64,000 nt of DNA, from positions 1,543,870-1,607,869 of the forward strand of contig WNKI01000001.1 of the NCBI GenBank assembly GCA_015350385.1, given 5' to 3'. The position numbers were made by a program, and so were the translations under genes. Below the pieces are notes generated by a model. It did no database searches. It was not told where the DNA came from and worked only from the letters and a program-made list of their open reading frames with translations. How positions within the stretch are numbered: the first letter of the stretch is position 1; each line of letters opens with the position of its first letter. Positions 35,319-44,125 of the stretch are shown here, piece by piece. The stretch comes from Aculops lycopersici. Taxonomy: Eukaryota; Arthropoda; Arachnida; Trombidiformes; Eriophyidae.

Positions 35319-36968
35319 ATGGACTACCAGACGATTATAGAAAATTTCTTCAGCATGCTTGGCAGGTTCGATTTTGATCGCGCTAAAAGCTACATCGACG
35401 GCCGAAAAGAGATACTACAAAAACTGGCCCCTACATTCCCGAATCAAGTCCAGCTAATGGCAATGCTAACTACCTTTAGTCATTTGGCCGAGGTGGAGAA
35501 AAACTATCACAATCAGCCATATCTCAATCAGCAACCAACACATCATTCGTTCCTACCAACTGCCAGCTTTCTTCGGAAACCTAAGAGTCTCAAGGAGATG
35601 TACAATGACATTTATATGGAGTTGCAACAATTAGAAAGTATGGAGCATGATTCATCGTCATCTCACTCTGTGACTTCTCAAGCAAACCCTCCTCTATCTA
35701 AGTTGCCGAGCAAATCGTCATCAACAGATACCACCACTAGCGGCGATCATCAATCTTCAAACTCTTCGTCCACTGAGAAGGATTCCCCTGTCACTCAGGT
35801 TCCTCAAAGTCCAGGAGCCGCCTTTCGCAATAGCTTCTTCCGAGTCCTTTCACCTATCTCGTCATCGGCCTCAATTGTGCAATCAAGCAACCAAACAAGC
35901 ACCAACGACCCATACTCATTGAGCTCTAGCTCTGGTTATGAGCCTCCTCCAAATTCAACCACCACGACACCTATTGTGACACATTCCCTCGAAATGAAGG
36001 AGTTTTCCGAAGAGCTCATAACACACTTTTGTAAACAACTACAAAACTTTATCCAAGCAAGACTTGATATGATTGATGTCTACGAGAGACTAACTGAAAC
36101 CACAAGCAAGAAGCACATATCATTTGATGGCATATCCTTCAGATTATCAATGTTATTTAGGCAATACCAGAAACTATTTCATCATCCTCTACTGACTCCA
36201 ATCAAAGAAGGGATGACACTCGAATGTGAGTCTCTCATGACACTGATTGGAGCGACGATAGACCTGCAACATTGGCGTTTCTTACCAACCCTCTATGATC
36301 TACAAGACGCACAATTTAAGTTGAGTTATTGGGCCTCAAGTACATTTAACAAAGAGGCGACTCGCCGGAGATTCAAGGTATCGAAAACCCTAACTGCGCC
36401 GAGACTTTACGATTGGTTGTGCAAATTCAAAGATTTTCTAGTCGCCAAGTTTACTTTGTACTTTCATGACACCCTTGCCAAGAGCTTTCCGCCAACAAAC
36501 TTCAAGTTTGCTTGCTCCAAGTTGAGTGTGGACTACTATTCAAAACTATCGAGCTTCCAAAGAAAGATCGATGCTTTATTCATAGCTTTGATGTTTGATG
36601 TCTCCAACGAACGGGATTATCGAGGCTTAGGGTATAACTACCCGTCTCGCGAGTATCAACAACCCCAAGGAAAGAATACCCTACAGCCGATGGTTGTCAT
36701 CCCTCAAGATGGTTTAGCCAGACTAGCTGGCTTGCAAGCGGAAATTTACATGATTGTTATGACCAATCAACAGGTAATGATGAAAGAGGGCAACTATCAG
36801 TTCCATGACAATATCAAGAAGCTTACTTATTCTTTGACAAAACCAGACTCGAACGTGGTTATGGTTATTGTTTCTGAGGGTCAAAAACCAGACCGTGACA
36901 GTTACATAAGAAGCTTCTCATCAGAGATCACCAATCAATTCTCTTTCCTCAACGTTTTTACTGTTTGA
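35319..36968 (+). CDS. KICS2: KICSTOR subunit KICS2 (C12orf66 homologue), 549 aa
   Basis: KICSTOR (KPTN, ITFG2, KICS2, SZT2) recruits GATOR1 to lysosomes and so restrains mTORC1 when amino acids are low. The N terminus (ENFFSMLGRFDFDRAKSYID) and the blocks HFCKQLQNFIQARLDMIDVYERL, FHHPLLTPIKEGM, WRFLPTLYDLQDAQFKLSYW, FLVAKFTLYFHDTLAKSF and SSFQRKIDALFIALMFD match the vertebrate protein in order. A Ser/Thr-rich insert of about 120 residues (about 110-225) is not in the human protein, which is about 445 long. One exon, ATG 35319, stop TGA. An AATAAA follows at 37021-37026. It is tail-to-tail with SLC25A16, about 200 bases away. Confidence 0.9.
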   Translation: MDYQTIIENFFSMLGRFDFDRAKSYIDGRKEILQKLAPTFPNQVQLMAMLTTFSHLAEVEKNYHNQPYLNQQPTHHSFLPTASFLRKPKSLKEMYNDIYMELQQLESMEHDSSSSHSVTSQANPPLSKLPSKSSSTDTTTSGDHQSSNSSSTEKDSPVTQVPQSPGAAFRNSFFRVLSPISSSASIVQSSNQTSTNDPYSLSSSSGYEPPPNSTTTTPIVTHSLEMKEFSEELITHFCKQLQNFIQARLDMIDVYERLTETTSKKHISFDGISFRLSMLFRQYQKLFHHPLLTPIKEGMTLECESLMTLIGATIDLQHWRFLPTLYDLQDAQFKLSYWASSTFNKEATRRRFKVSKTLTAPRLYDWLCKFKDFLVAKFTLYFHDTLAKSFPPTNFKFACSKLSVDYYSKLSSFQRKIDALFIALMFDVSNERDYRGLGYNYPSREYQQPQGKNTLQPMVVIPQDGLARLAGLQAEIYMIVMTNQQVMMKEGNYQFHDNIKKLTYSLTKPDSNVVMVIVSEGQKPDRDSYIRSFSSEITNQFSFLNVFTV

Positions 36969-37020
36969 TAAATAGATTTATAACTTGATGATCAAGATCA
37001 CAGTCAATCTTCCTAAGATA

Positions 37021-37026
37021 AATAAA
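37021..37026 (+). terminator. AATAAA polyadenylation signal of KICS2
   Basis: 53 bases downstream of the KICS2 stop codon. Confidence 0.6.
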
Positions 37027-37170
37027 TTTATAGAAAGGAGGAGCGGTAATTCTTGGAGTCCATGACTTACTCATGGTATTAACAAAGCCACCAAGTGGCA
37101 TTTCAATATTTTGTATAAGATAACTCAACAACATGTATAGACTTTAACAACAAACATCTATATATTTAGC

Positions 37171-38199
37171 TCAACTTGAACCCGTTGAAAGACCAAATAA
37201 CTCTTTCATACTATCGTTGGTTGCGTACTGAACAGCAAATAATGGCACAACTCTTAGGTAATTAATCGACAAGCCTCGATAAAGGCCCTTTGCAATTCCG
37301 TTCTCTTGGTAGATTAGCTTGAGTGTTTTGAAGGCATTCTCGCTAAATTTGGCAGTATCCGAGCTCAAGAGAGCTAATTGCATGCGTCTCCTCGCAACAT
37401 CAAGGGGGTAGCCGACTGTATTGGCGACCGCAGCTGACATAGCTGCGAATAGTAGTCTAGATTGAGTCTTGAGTGTCACCTCACCAGTCTTTGGGTCAAC
37501 TCGACCAAACATCTGAGGGTTCCTTTGGAGAGCTATGCGTTTCGAAGAGTCGACTGTGTAGAAGTTACACGCATTATAAGGTATCATGGCTATCAGGGTT
37601 GCCGACATTCCTCTATAGAGAGCTTTGGTACCACCTTCGTTCTTGAACGCATGCACCAGTGTGTTAATTATAGCTGACCGAGTTACCCCAGCAACTTGGG
37701 GCTTTGTTGCCGTCTTGGTTTGGAAGGTTAGTCTAGCACGAACTAGATCTAAAGGGTAGGTGAGGATAACAGCAGTTCCTCCAGCAGCACCTCCAGCTAG
37801 TAGTTTTTGCATGTGATTTGCTTGACCTGGCTGAGAACCTAGTAGAGGACCGAACAAGTTCTTCTTGTAGAGCTCGAATGAGAAGAATTGAATACCTGAA
37901 TAGGGAAATATTCTTATAGCTTGGGCACCATTTCCCTTGTAAAGACCCACAAACGATTCGGTCTTGACCATATTTCTAAGACCAGCGAAGACACCCAAAT
38001 CCTTGTAGGCGACATTTTGAGCTTGGACTAAAATTTTCATCCTGTCTAAAGGTGCAACCGCCGTCTTCGCACAAATGCCAGCTATTCCGCCTGCAAGAAG
38101 TGACCTGGCCGCTGTATTTAGGCCACTTCTTTGTTGTGATGGTTGAAGCGGTGACTTGGAGCCCAAGTCCGTTAAGACTACTTGTTTACTGTTGAGCAT
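37171..38199 (-). CDS. SLC25A16: Mitochondrial carrier, SLC25A16 (Graves disease carrier) type, 342 aa
   Basis: A mitochondrial inner-membrane carrier with six helices in three repeats, carrying the signatures PLDRMK (about 50), PLDLVRA (about 150) and PLDVARR (about 265). The close order LAGGIAGICAKTAVAPLDRMKILVQAQN, KDLGVFAGLR, GLYKGNGAQAIRIFPYSGIQF and the third-repeat SYPxD-like block resemble SLC25A16 best; SLC25A42, a CoA carrier, is the next candidate. Family members are linked to coenzyme A or its precursors. One exon, ATG 38199 to TGA 37171. The C terminus, GLSTGSS, is short. Confidence 0.88.
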   Translation of the reverse strand: MLNSKQVVLTDLGSKSPLQPSQQRSGLNTAARSLLAGGIAGICAKTAVAPLDRMKILVQAQNVAYKDLGVFAGLRNMVKTESFVGLYKGNGAQAIRIFPYSGIQFFSFELYKKNLFGPLLGSQPGQANHMQKLLAGGAAGGTAVILTYPLDLVRARLTFQTKTATKPQVAGVTRSAIINTLVHAFKNEGGTKALYRGMSATLIAMIPYNACNFYTVDSSKRIALQRNPQMFGRVDPKTGEVTLKTQSRLLFAAMSAAVANTVGYPLDVARRRMQLALLSSDTAKFSENAFKTLKLIYQENGIAKGLYRGLSINYLRVVPLFAVQYATNDSMKELFGLSTGSS

Positions 38200-38783
38200 T
38201 GTGATTCTAGTTTTGTCGGTAATCGTCTTATTGTCTGATACTTGTCTATGTTAGTTCTTAAATTGACTATATGGATCAACAATCTTTTCTAAATATTAGT
38301 TACTTTGTTATATTTAGTCCAGCTATCTGTTGATATAATGAAATTTGATATCGGTATCCCTCAATAAAGTGCAATAATCTGAGGTATGCATCACACTTAT
38401 TAGAAAACCTCTTCTACTGTGAATCTCACTACCAAGGTACAGCTACAACTTTCTTTCCTCTCGCTTCGAAAGTTGGAAATTCGTCCTAGTTATGATACTC
38501 GCAAGCAAGATACCTCTTTACCAGTTTTCGACCAATGCTATTTACCTGCGCCGTTGCTGCAGTGTATTAACAAGTAATATGAAGGAGCTGAGTTGGTACA
38601 GGTCATCCACATAGTATAAACTCGTTGAGGTGGTCAAGTGGCAAAACCGGTTCTATTACGCTGCGATTATTAACGATTCAGTTATGTAAGCGATGATGAT
38701 ACTAATGCTTGTGCTTCTCTTCATGCAGTCGTCCTGTTTTGTCTGTATGTTGTTATTTTAACGAGTTCGACACCACGAGGGCT
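38200..38783. other. Intergenic upstream of SLC25A16
   Basis: 584 bases with the SLC25A16 promoter and the 3' end of the next minus-strand gene. AT-rich at 38240-38400, mixed after. No coding sequence seen. Confidence 0.6.
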
Positions 38784-39026
38784 TTACAATTCATCGTCTT
38801 CCTCTTGGGTTGATATCTGCTCAAATAGTTTTCTCTCCAAATCGAATTGTTCCTGAGCTCTCGAGTTGCTAAGATTCTTCTTGATTGATTTGTAAATATT
38901 TGCTTTTTGCGGACCAGCTGTGAAAAAATTCATAAACAATTCAAGCCCTGCTCCAAGTGTGAAAAATGTGATGTAGTGATGATACTTCCAGTTGAGATAA
39001 CCTTTACACAGAGCCAAAATTTTCAT
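38784..39026 (-). CDS. Small single-pass membrane protein, UQCC5/SMIM4-like, 80 aa
   Basis: The C-terminal 80 residues of an ORF running 39299-38784 look like the gene; the upstream 91 residues have no recognisable content and may be 5' leader. From ATG 39026 the protein has a basic start, a hydrophobic segment (YITFFTLGAGLELFMNFF, about 19-36), then a charged helix with NIYKSIKKNLSNSRAQEQF and an acidic end. Size, one membrane span near the N terminus, the Leu-Gly-x-x-x-Glu pattern and the following Tyr/Lys-rich helix resemble SMIM4 (UQCC5), an assembly factor for mitochondrial complex III of about 70 residues. The match is weak at residue level; call it UQCC5-like. Confidence 0.5.
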   Translation of the reverse strand: MKILALCKGYLNWKYHHYITFFTLGAGLELFMNFFTAGPQKANIYKSIKKNLSNSRAQEQFDLERKLFEQISTQEEDDEL

Positions 39027-39305
39027 ATTAGACACAGAGATGAATATTATTTTAGAATATGGAGGATGAACAATTTTAGTATAAATTTCAAGATCAAATA
39101 CAAATTGACACAACATAGAGATCACATCTCTGCATTTCCAGATAACAGAGATTTTGCTGTCGCATGGCTCGTGCGCTCTAATAGGCGCCTCGAAAAATTT
39201 TGCGCATGAGTCTAGGTAAAGCTTGATTCCTAATGCAAACTTTGTGGGAACTTTTAACCCTATTGTAGAATTAGAGAAATTGGGTTTTCTAGAATTCAAC
39301 TTCTT

Positions 39306-39311
39306 TTTATT
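39306..39311 (-). terminator. AATAAA polyadenylation signal of ARF1
   Basis: AATAAA on the minus strand, 67 bases past the ARF1 stop codon. Confidence 0.6.
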
Positions 39312-39377
39312 TTATATATTTGAGTTTTCATCATAGATACGAGAATACCATTGCTACTTTCTTCGTTTTTCATTCAT

Positions 39378-39923
39378 TCAACGTTGGTTCTTCAATTGAT
39401 TGGAAAGCCAATCTAAACCTTCATAGAGACCATCACCGCTAGTGGCGCAGGTAGATTGAATATACCAATGCCGGCTTCTCAATGAGTGTAATCCAAGTTT
39501 ATCGGTTATTTCCGCGGCATTCATAGCGTTTGGTAGATCCTGCTTGTTAGCAAAGATAAGCAATACAGCGTCACGTAATTCATCCTCTGTTAACATCCTA
39601 GCCAATTCATCCTTGGCCTCACTTATTCTCTCCCTATCGTTACTGTCCACGACAAAAATGAGACCTTGTGTATTTTGGAAATAGTGGCGCCATAATGGTC
39701 TGATCTTATCTTGACCACCAACATCCCAGACAGTGAAACTGATATTCTTATATTCTACTGTCTCAACATTAAATCCAATGGTTGGAATGGTGGTGACGAT
39801 TTCGCCGAGTTTTAATTTATATAAAATGGTTGTTTTACCAGCAGCATCCAGGCCGACCATCAATATTCTCATATCTCGTTTACCGAATAGGTTTTTAAAC
39901 AAGCTGACGAAAACGTTGCCCAT
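39378..39923 (-). CDS. ARF1: ADP-ribosylation factor 1 (class I Arf), 181 aa
   Basis: A small GTPase that recruits COPI, AP-1 and GGA coats at the Golgi. Essentially canonical: Gly2 for N-myristoylation in MGNVF; P loop GLDAAGKT (24-31); switch I with TIPTIGFNVETVEYKN; switch II WDVGGQDKIRPLWRHYF (66-82); NKQD (126-129); and CATSGDGLYEGLDWLSNQLKNQ at the C terminus. TIGFNVETV and the overall text indicate class I (ARF1/ARF3), not ARF4/5. One exon, ATG 39923, TGA 39378. It diverges from the coiled-coil gene at 40430. Confidence 0.98.
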   Translation of the reverse strand: MGNVFVSLFKNLFGKRDMRILMVGLDAAGKTTILYKLKLGEIVTTIPTIGFNVETVEYKNISFTVWDVGGQDKIRPLWRHYFQNTQGLIFVVDSNDRERISEAKDELARMLTEDELRDAVLLIFANKQDLPNAMNAAEITDKLGLHSLRSRHWYIQSTCATSGDGLYEGLDWLSNQLKNQR

Positions 39924-40379
39924 CTTGACAGAATTTTTTAAATGTTAATCTCTTCTTCTAATGGTATATATATATATATATATTTATGTATAGATATAAA
40001 CGTGATTATAATAATAGGATTGGTATGGTTCAATATGTATGTATATATATTTATATATTATATTTATATAATAATATTGTATTTTCTTCATTCAACGCCA
40101 CTCGTCGCCGCAGATACTGATGTTGTGCATTTCCTGCCAGGCGGCGATTCCGCCCGAGGCTCGCTACCCCCGCGCCGACCTGCGTAGCAATTTCTGTGCC
40201 ACTTCTAAGGGCTGAAACTTGGCACAGTATAGGTCGTTTTGGTGGCGGTTGGTAGCCATGCAAAACATTACTTTTTGCGTCGGCGGTGTCGGCGACAACA
40301 AATTGTATCGAGTTCGATGTAGAATTATATCTTATTATTATATAGAATATTTAATTTATACACTCACACACACACATAT

Positions 40380-40410
<31 letters not shown>

Positions 40411-40429
40411 GATATATATATATGCACCC
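39924..40429. promoter_or_regulatory. Divergent promoter region between ARF1 and the coiled-coil gene, GC island between TA repeats
   Basis: 506 bases between divergent start codons. (TA)n-rich runs at about 39963-39983 and 40370-40424 flank a GC-rich island (about 40095-40320) with CpG-containing words such as CGCCACTCGTCGCCGC and GCGGCGATTCCGCCCGAGG. This layout suggests a bidirectional promoter; the inference rests on position and composition only. Confidence 0.5.
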
Positions 40430-40909
40430 ATGGAACGGCATCAAGAGGAACAGCTAGAGCAACCTGTGGAACAACAGGACAAGATGGACATTCAGGATTT
40501 GGGTCACATGGTGACCATTGCAACAACTGAAGTCTATGGCCATGTGTTGGATAAGTTTAGCAAAAAGATGGAAAAGTATTTAAGTAAGGATGCAACTGAA
40601 GAGGAGAGGGAATCATTCAAGAAACGACTACGCGATGAACAAGTTGACAAGATGACAGATCGAATAACCTTACTCATGAATCGAGCTTTGACTGACCATA
40701 ACTTTTTAAAAAATTACAACGAACTCATGTCAAATTGCAAGACGGCAAGTGAATTGAGACAAGACATTGACATTGCCAACAATCATTTACAATCATTTGA
40801 GAACGATCATTCAATACTCAAGCGTGATACTGACCAAGCCATAGACAAGGTAGAAAGTTTATGCGAACTTATATTGGAGGATCTAAACACATCAACTTCA
40901 AATGATTAG
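40430..40909 (+). CDS. Small coiled-coil protein of unknown function, 159 aa
   Basis: One exon starting at ATG 40430 (context CACCCATGG, a strong start). The protein has a Gln/Glu-rich start, then long charged heptad-like helices: EVYGHVLDKFSKKMEKYL, RESFKKRLRDEQVDKMTDRI, LLMNRALTDHNFLKNYNEL, then DIANNHLQSFENDH and a helix ending LCELILEDL. No Cys motif, signal or membrane span. The form resembles small subunits of helical-bundle complexes (such as kinetochore or BLOC-type), but I cannot assign a family. It shares its promoter region with ARF1. Confidence 0.7.
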   Translation: MERHQEEQLEQPVEQQDKMDIQDLGHMVTIATTEVYGHVLDKFSKKMEKYLSKDATEEERESFKKRLRDEQVDKMTDRITLLMNRALTDHNFLKNYNELMSNCKTASELRQDIDIANNHLQSFENDHSILKRDTDQAIDKVESLCELILEDLNTSTSND

Positions 40910-42097
40910 ACCAGAAGTTATGTGTTAGTTTTGTAAATAATATTATCAAAGTGACTAGTTTAAGATTGGACGGGTATCTAGGCGCCAGAAGTAGCTAGGC
41001 CGGCAACAACTGCTACTAATGCAGCCAAGACGTATTTGATAGTCATCATAAGCCTCCGAACCATAGCCATAAATTTAACCATGTCGCCATAGAAATTTAA
41101 ACCAAAAGACTCTAGATACAACTAAATTGTCGCCTATCATGCATCTTTTAGTTCTAGATTCAGAGGCGTGGTCATAAACTCGCTAGCTTCCTCGCATTAT
41201 TGGATCAATTTGAAATGGATACGTTATACTTGCACATTTTGATTGACGATCATTCTTCTAAAAAGTAATCTCTCTTTCGGCGCAAATTTGTCATTGCCAG
41301 ACCACAACCATGACTCATCACCCTTGTCTATGGTTGTTGTAGTGGTGGTTGTTGATCGACGCACAAATCAACTCTCGTTATATTCGGTAATTGATGGAGA
41401 TCAGTCGCGCATCGATACGATCGGCTGGTGAGCTAAGAGCACGATAGGCGCGCCCCACAACCACCAGCCATCAAATTGGCAAGCTTGCTTGATGGCTACC
41501 CACCGTGTGTGGCGAATATCGATGCCCTCGCGAGCAAGCAATTACTACAAATACCACTAGATCATTGACGCTTTTGTGCAGTGCTACCAGCTTGCGGCTG
41601 CCCTTCTTTAACTAAAGCAAAGCACCAGAATAACACGAGAAAGCGAGAGCGTCTTGGTGGCACCAATGGTTTGGATCTTGGTGGCACACTGGAGTCGTTA
41701 TGCGAGGTATTGCAGGCATTATTGAAATTGGATTGAATCACATTATATTATACCATATTATTTTATTTGATTGTATTGTTAGTATTGTGGCAATAAGGCT
41801 GCGGCGGCGATGACAAGACTGACTACAAGATAAGTGACAATCTAGACGAAATTTTAGACCACGATCACAATTGTTACTCATTGACAATCATCGGTTACGA
41901 ATTTTAGTGGTGCGGTAATCGATATTCATTCATCATCAAGTTCAACATCATTATCGACATCATTGGACGACAAATGTAAATGGACGTCAATCACACCTAT
42001 TCTTTTTGATTGATTGATTGTTTTCAGAACAACTGGGGCATAGAGAAATTTTTTAGTTTTTCACTAGTCAAATGCACACTACTAGAGATCAAAGATC
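40910..42097. other. Intergenic between the coiled-coil gene and the 675-residue gene
   Basis: About 1.2 kb. The part near 41700-41960 is AT-rich with TTAT/ATTG simple sequence. No plausible coding sequence on either strand. It probably holds the 3' end of the coiled-coil gene and the leader of the next gene. Confidence 0.6.
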
Positions 42098-44125
42098 ATG
42101 TTGAGAGTTTTATTGTGTATGACCTGTTGTAGCGCGCCACCGGCTAGGTCTAGAAGGCCCAGCACTGTAGGTAATCGGGTGGTCTCAGGTGAGAAGTCAG
42201 CAGCATCATTGAAGAACGTAGACTCTAAAACAGATTTCAAAAGTTTAATTACCCTTACAGCTGGCGAGAAGAATCAACTACTAGCTAGCCAAGTTCAATT
42301 GCAACAACAGGACAACGAAGATGATTATGACCAACAAAATAATTTACAAGGTAAACTACAACCAAAACCAACCAGAGTTTCTGCAGCAACTCAAACAGAT
42401 TTCACTGATATTACCGACATAAGTAGCAATAATTTATATGAAGTTGACTCAATCGTCCAAAACCAACTCTCCGCCTCAACCTCATACTCGACACCAACCA
42501 CCACTGATACAATCGTCAACGCCGCCGCCACTTCCGTCGCCAATTATAATATCCCAAGTGGCTCCTCGTCCGCTTCAAAATTTTCATCTAGTTCCCTACT
42601 GCAGCAACAACATTTAATGCAACAGCAACAGGTTGCCGATCTGAATCGACGACTCTCATCAGCCGCAGCGGCGGTTAACTCTGGAGGAACGAGTCAAGTT
42701 AGTAGTAGCAATTATGTAATAAGGGCAGCATACGATGCTTATGCTGATTTGGATGACAACATCGACAATGAAAGTATCTCGCCTCCATCCTCCATTGATA
42801 TTGGCCAATTTACTGAGCATCCAACAACTGGACTTCAGGGTCAAATTGATAGATTAAACTCTGATCTCGTTAGCGATTCCGGCTTTGCTCCTGCAGAATC
42901 GAGTGTAACCTTGCAAAATGAACCCTTTACTGCCAGTAGTGGCGGCAATAATGACGCTACTAGTGAAGGGATCGATTTAGTTAGCTCGCGAGTTAATGTT
43001 CCAAGTACAACGAAGATTGGTGACTACGCAAGACTAGAGTATTCCCCAGTTGAGGATTTAGAATCTGTAACAACAATGTCTTATAGTCGCGTCGGGTCTG
43101 TCAAGAGTCATGGAGCGATAAGTGGCTTTAGCAGTATGACTGGTGGTGGTGGCGGCTTTGGCGGTGGCGGCGGTAATGGTGACAATGGTGGAAATGGGTT
43201 AACAGGTGGCGGTGGCGGCGGCCGAATGAGAGGCGATACTTCCGTTTCGAGAGCTGCATCGAGTGCCCCGATAAGTAGGGCAAATTCGATGAAAACCACC
43301 GACGAAAGTATCTCTAGAAGGTCTAGCCAGGGGGTTGAGTCGACTTCTATCTCGATTGCGTCACAGTTGTCAACTGAACACTTGCAACAGAATTTAACTA
43401 ACATGCTTGAAACGGCCAACTCACCCATACCGCTGTTTGGCACCATCGGCCTCCCACTAGGTCCACCACTAAACGATGGGCCCATGATGATAGCCAGCGA
43501 GACGGCCAAAACCTCGCCCGAAACAACAGGTGCCGCGCTCACTTCCGCCAGTCAGGACTCATTGAGCGACGCTTCGTTAGGAAATGGTATGATGGGCGGC
43601 GGCGGCAGCGGAGGTAATGGCGGCAGCGTCGGAAACTCGAGCAGCCTACCAAGAAGTCGCCCGGTAACCATGCTTTCGGTTGGCTCAACAACAGGTGGTA
43701 ACTTGGTTAGTTCCATGGAGGATTCCGTAGACTTGAGCCAGGCGGGTGCCTCAAGTGTTGTCACCACAGCCTCAACGGAAATTGCAAGCAGTTCCGCTGG
43801 CACCACCTCCGGAGTATACAGCAAACAATCGACCATCTCGAGAATAACTGAGAGCTCGCAACAACAGCAACAAAAGGAAACCACGGAGAGAGTTGAGTCG
43901 CCGTTGTCGATGATGTCAACCGCCACATCCGGTGGCCTAACAAACCCAACGCCAACTCCATCGGAGATGAGTACTAGCAGTCAAAAGAAGAAGAGTAAGT
44001 TGAAGGCAAAATCTTTGTTGAAGCGATTCAAGGGAGGGAGCAAGAAGGCCAAGAATAAGGATGGTAGCAATGATGAGACTTCAGCATCGGGACCAACAGA
44101 CAAAGAGGAGAAGGAGAATAAGTGA
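42098..44125 (+). CDS. Large low-complexity Ser/Thr/Gly-rich protein, 675 aa, possibly incomplete at the C terminus
   Basis: Starts at ATG 42098. The N terminus has a hydrophobic Cys-containing segment (MLRVLLCMTCCS), too short and Cys-rich to be a clear signal peptide; Cys lipidation is possible. Later it has a short Gln run, a Gly-rich run (FGGGGGNGDNGGNG, near 355-370), many Ser-Arg sites (SRAASSAPISRANSM, SRRSS) and a basic tail, KKKSKLKAKSLLKRFKGGSKKAKNKDG, followed by an acidic end. No known domain. The ORF stop TGA is part of GTGAGT in AATAA/GTGAGTT, a good splice donor, so the gene may continue into a further exon in phase 2. The two acceptor-like sites I tested would bring an immediate stop, so the end at 44125 remains possible. 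Confidence 0.65.
   Translation: MLRVLLCMTCCSAPPARSRRPSTVGNRVVSGEKSAASLKNVDSKTDFKSLITLTAGEKNQLLASQVQLQQQDNEDDYDQQNNLQGKLQPKPTRVSAATQTDFTDITDISSNNLYEVDSIVQNQLSASTSYSTPTTTDTIVNAAATSVANYNIPSGSSSASKFSSSSLLQQQHLMQQQQVADLNRRLSSAAAAVNSGGTSQVSSSNYVIRAAYDAYADLDDNIDNESISPPSSIDIGQFTEHPTTGLQGQIDRLNSDLVSDSGFAPAESSVTLQNEPFTASSGGNNDATSEGIDLVSSRVNVPSTTKIGDYARLEYSPVEDLESVTTMSYSRVGSVKSHGAISGFSSMTGGGGGFGGGGGNGDNGGNGLTGGGGGGRMRGDTSVSRAASSAPISRANSMKTTDESISRRSSQGVESTSISIASQLSTEHLQQNLTNMLETANSPIPLFGTIGLPLGPPLNDGPMMIASETAKTSPETTGAALTSASQDSLSDASLGNGMMGGGGSGGNGGSVGNSSSLPRSRPVTMLSVGSTTGGNLVSSMEDSVDLSQAGASSVVTTASTEIASSSAGTTSGVYSKQSTISRITESSQQQQQKETTERVESPLSMMSTATSGGLTNPTPTPSEMSTSSQKKKSKLKAKSLLKRFKGGSKKAKNKDGSNDETSASGPTDKEEKENK

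Noticed and set aside
43108..43926. Minus-strand ORFs of 144 and 124 codons inside the 675-residue gene
   Set aside because: Antisense of Gly- and Ser-rich codons; Pro and Leu runs are complementary artefacts.
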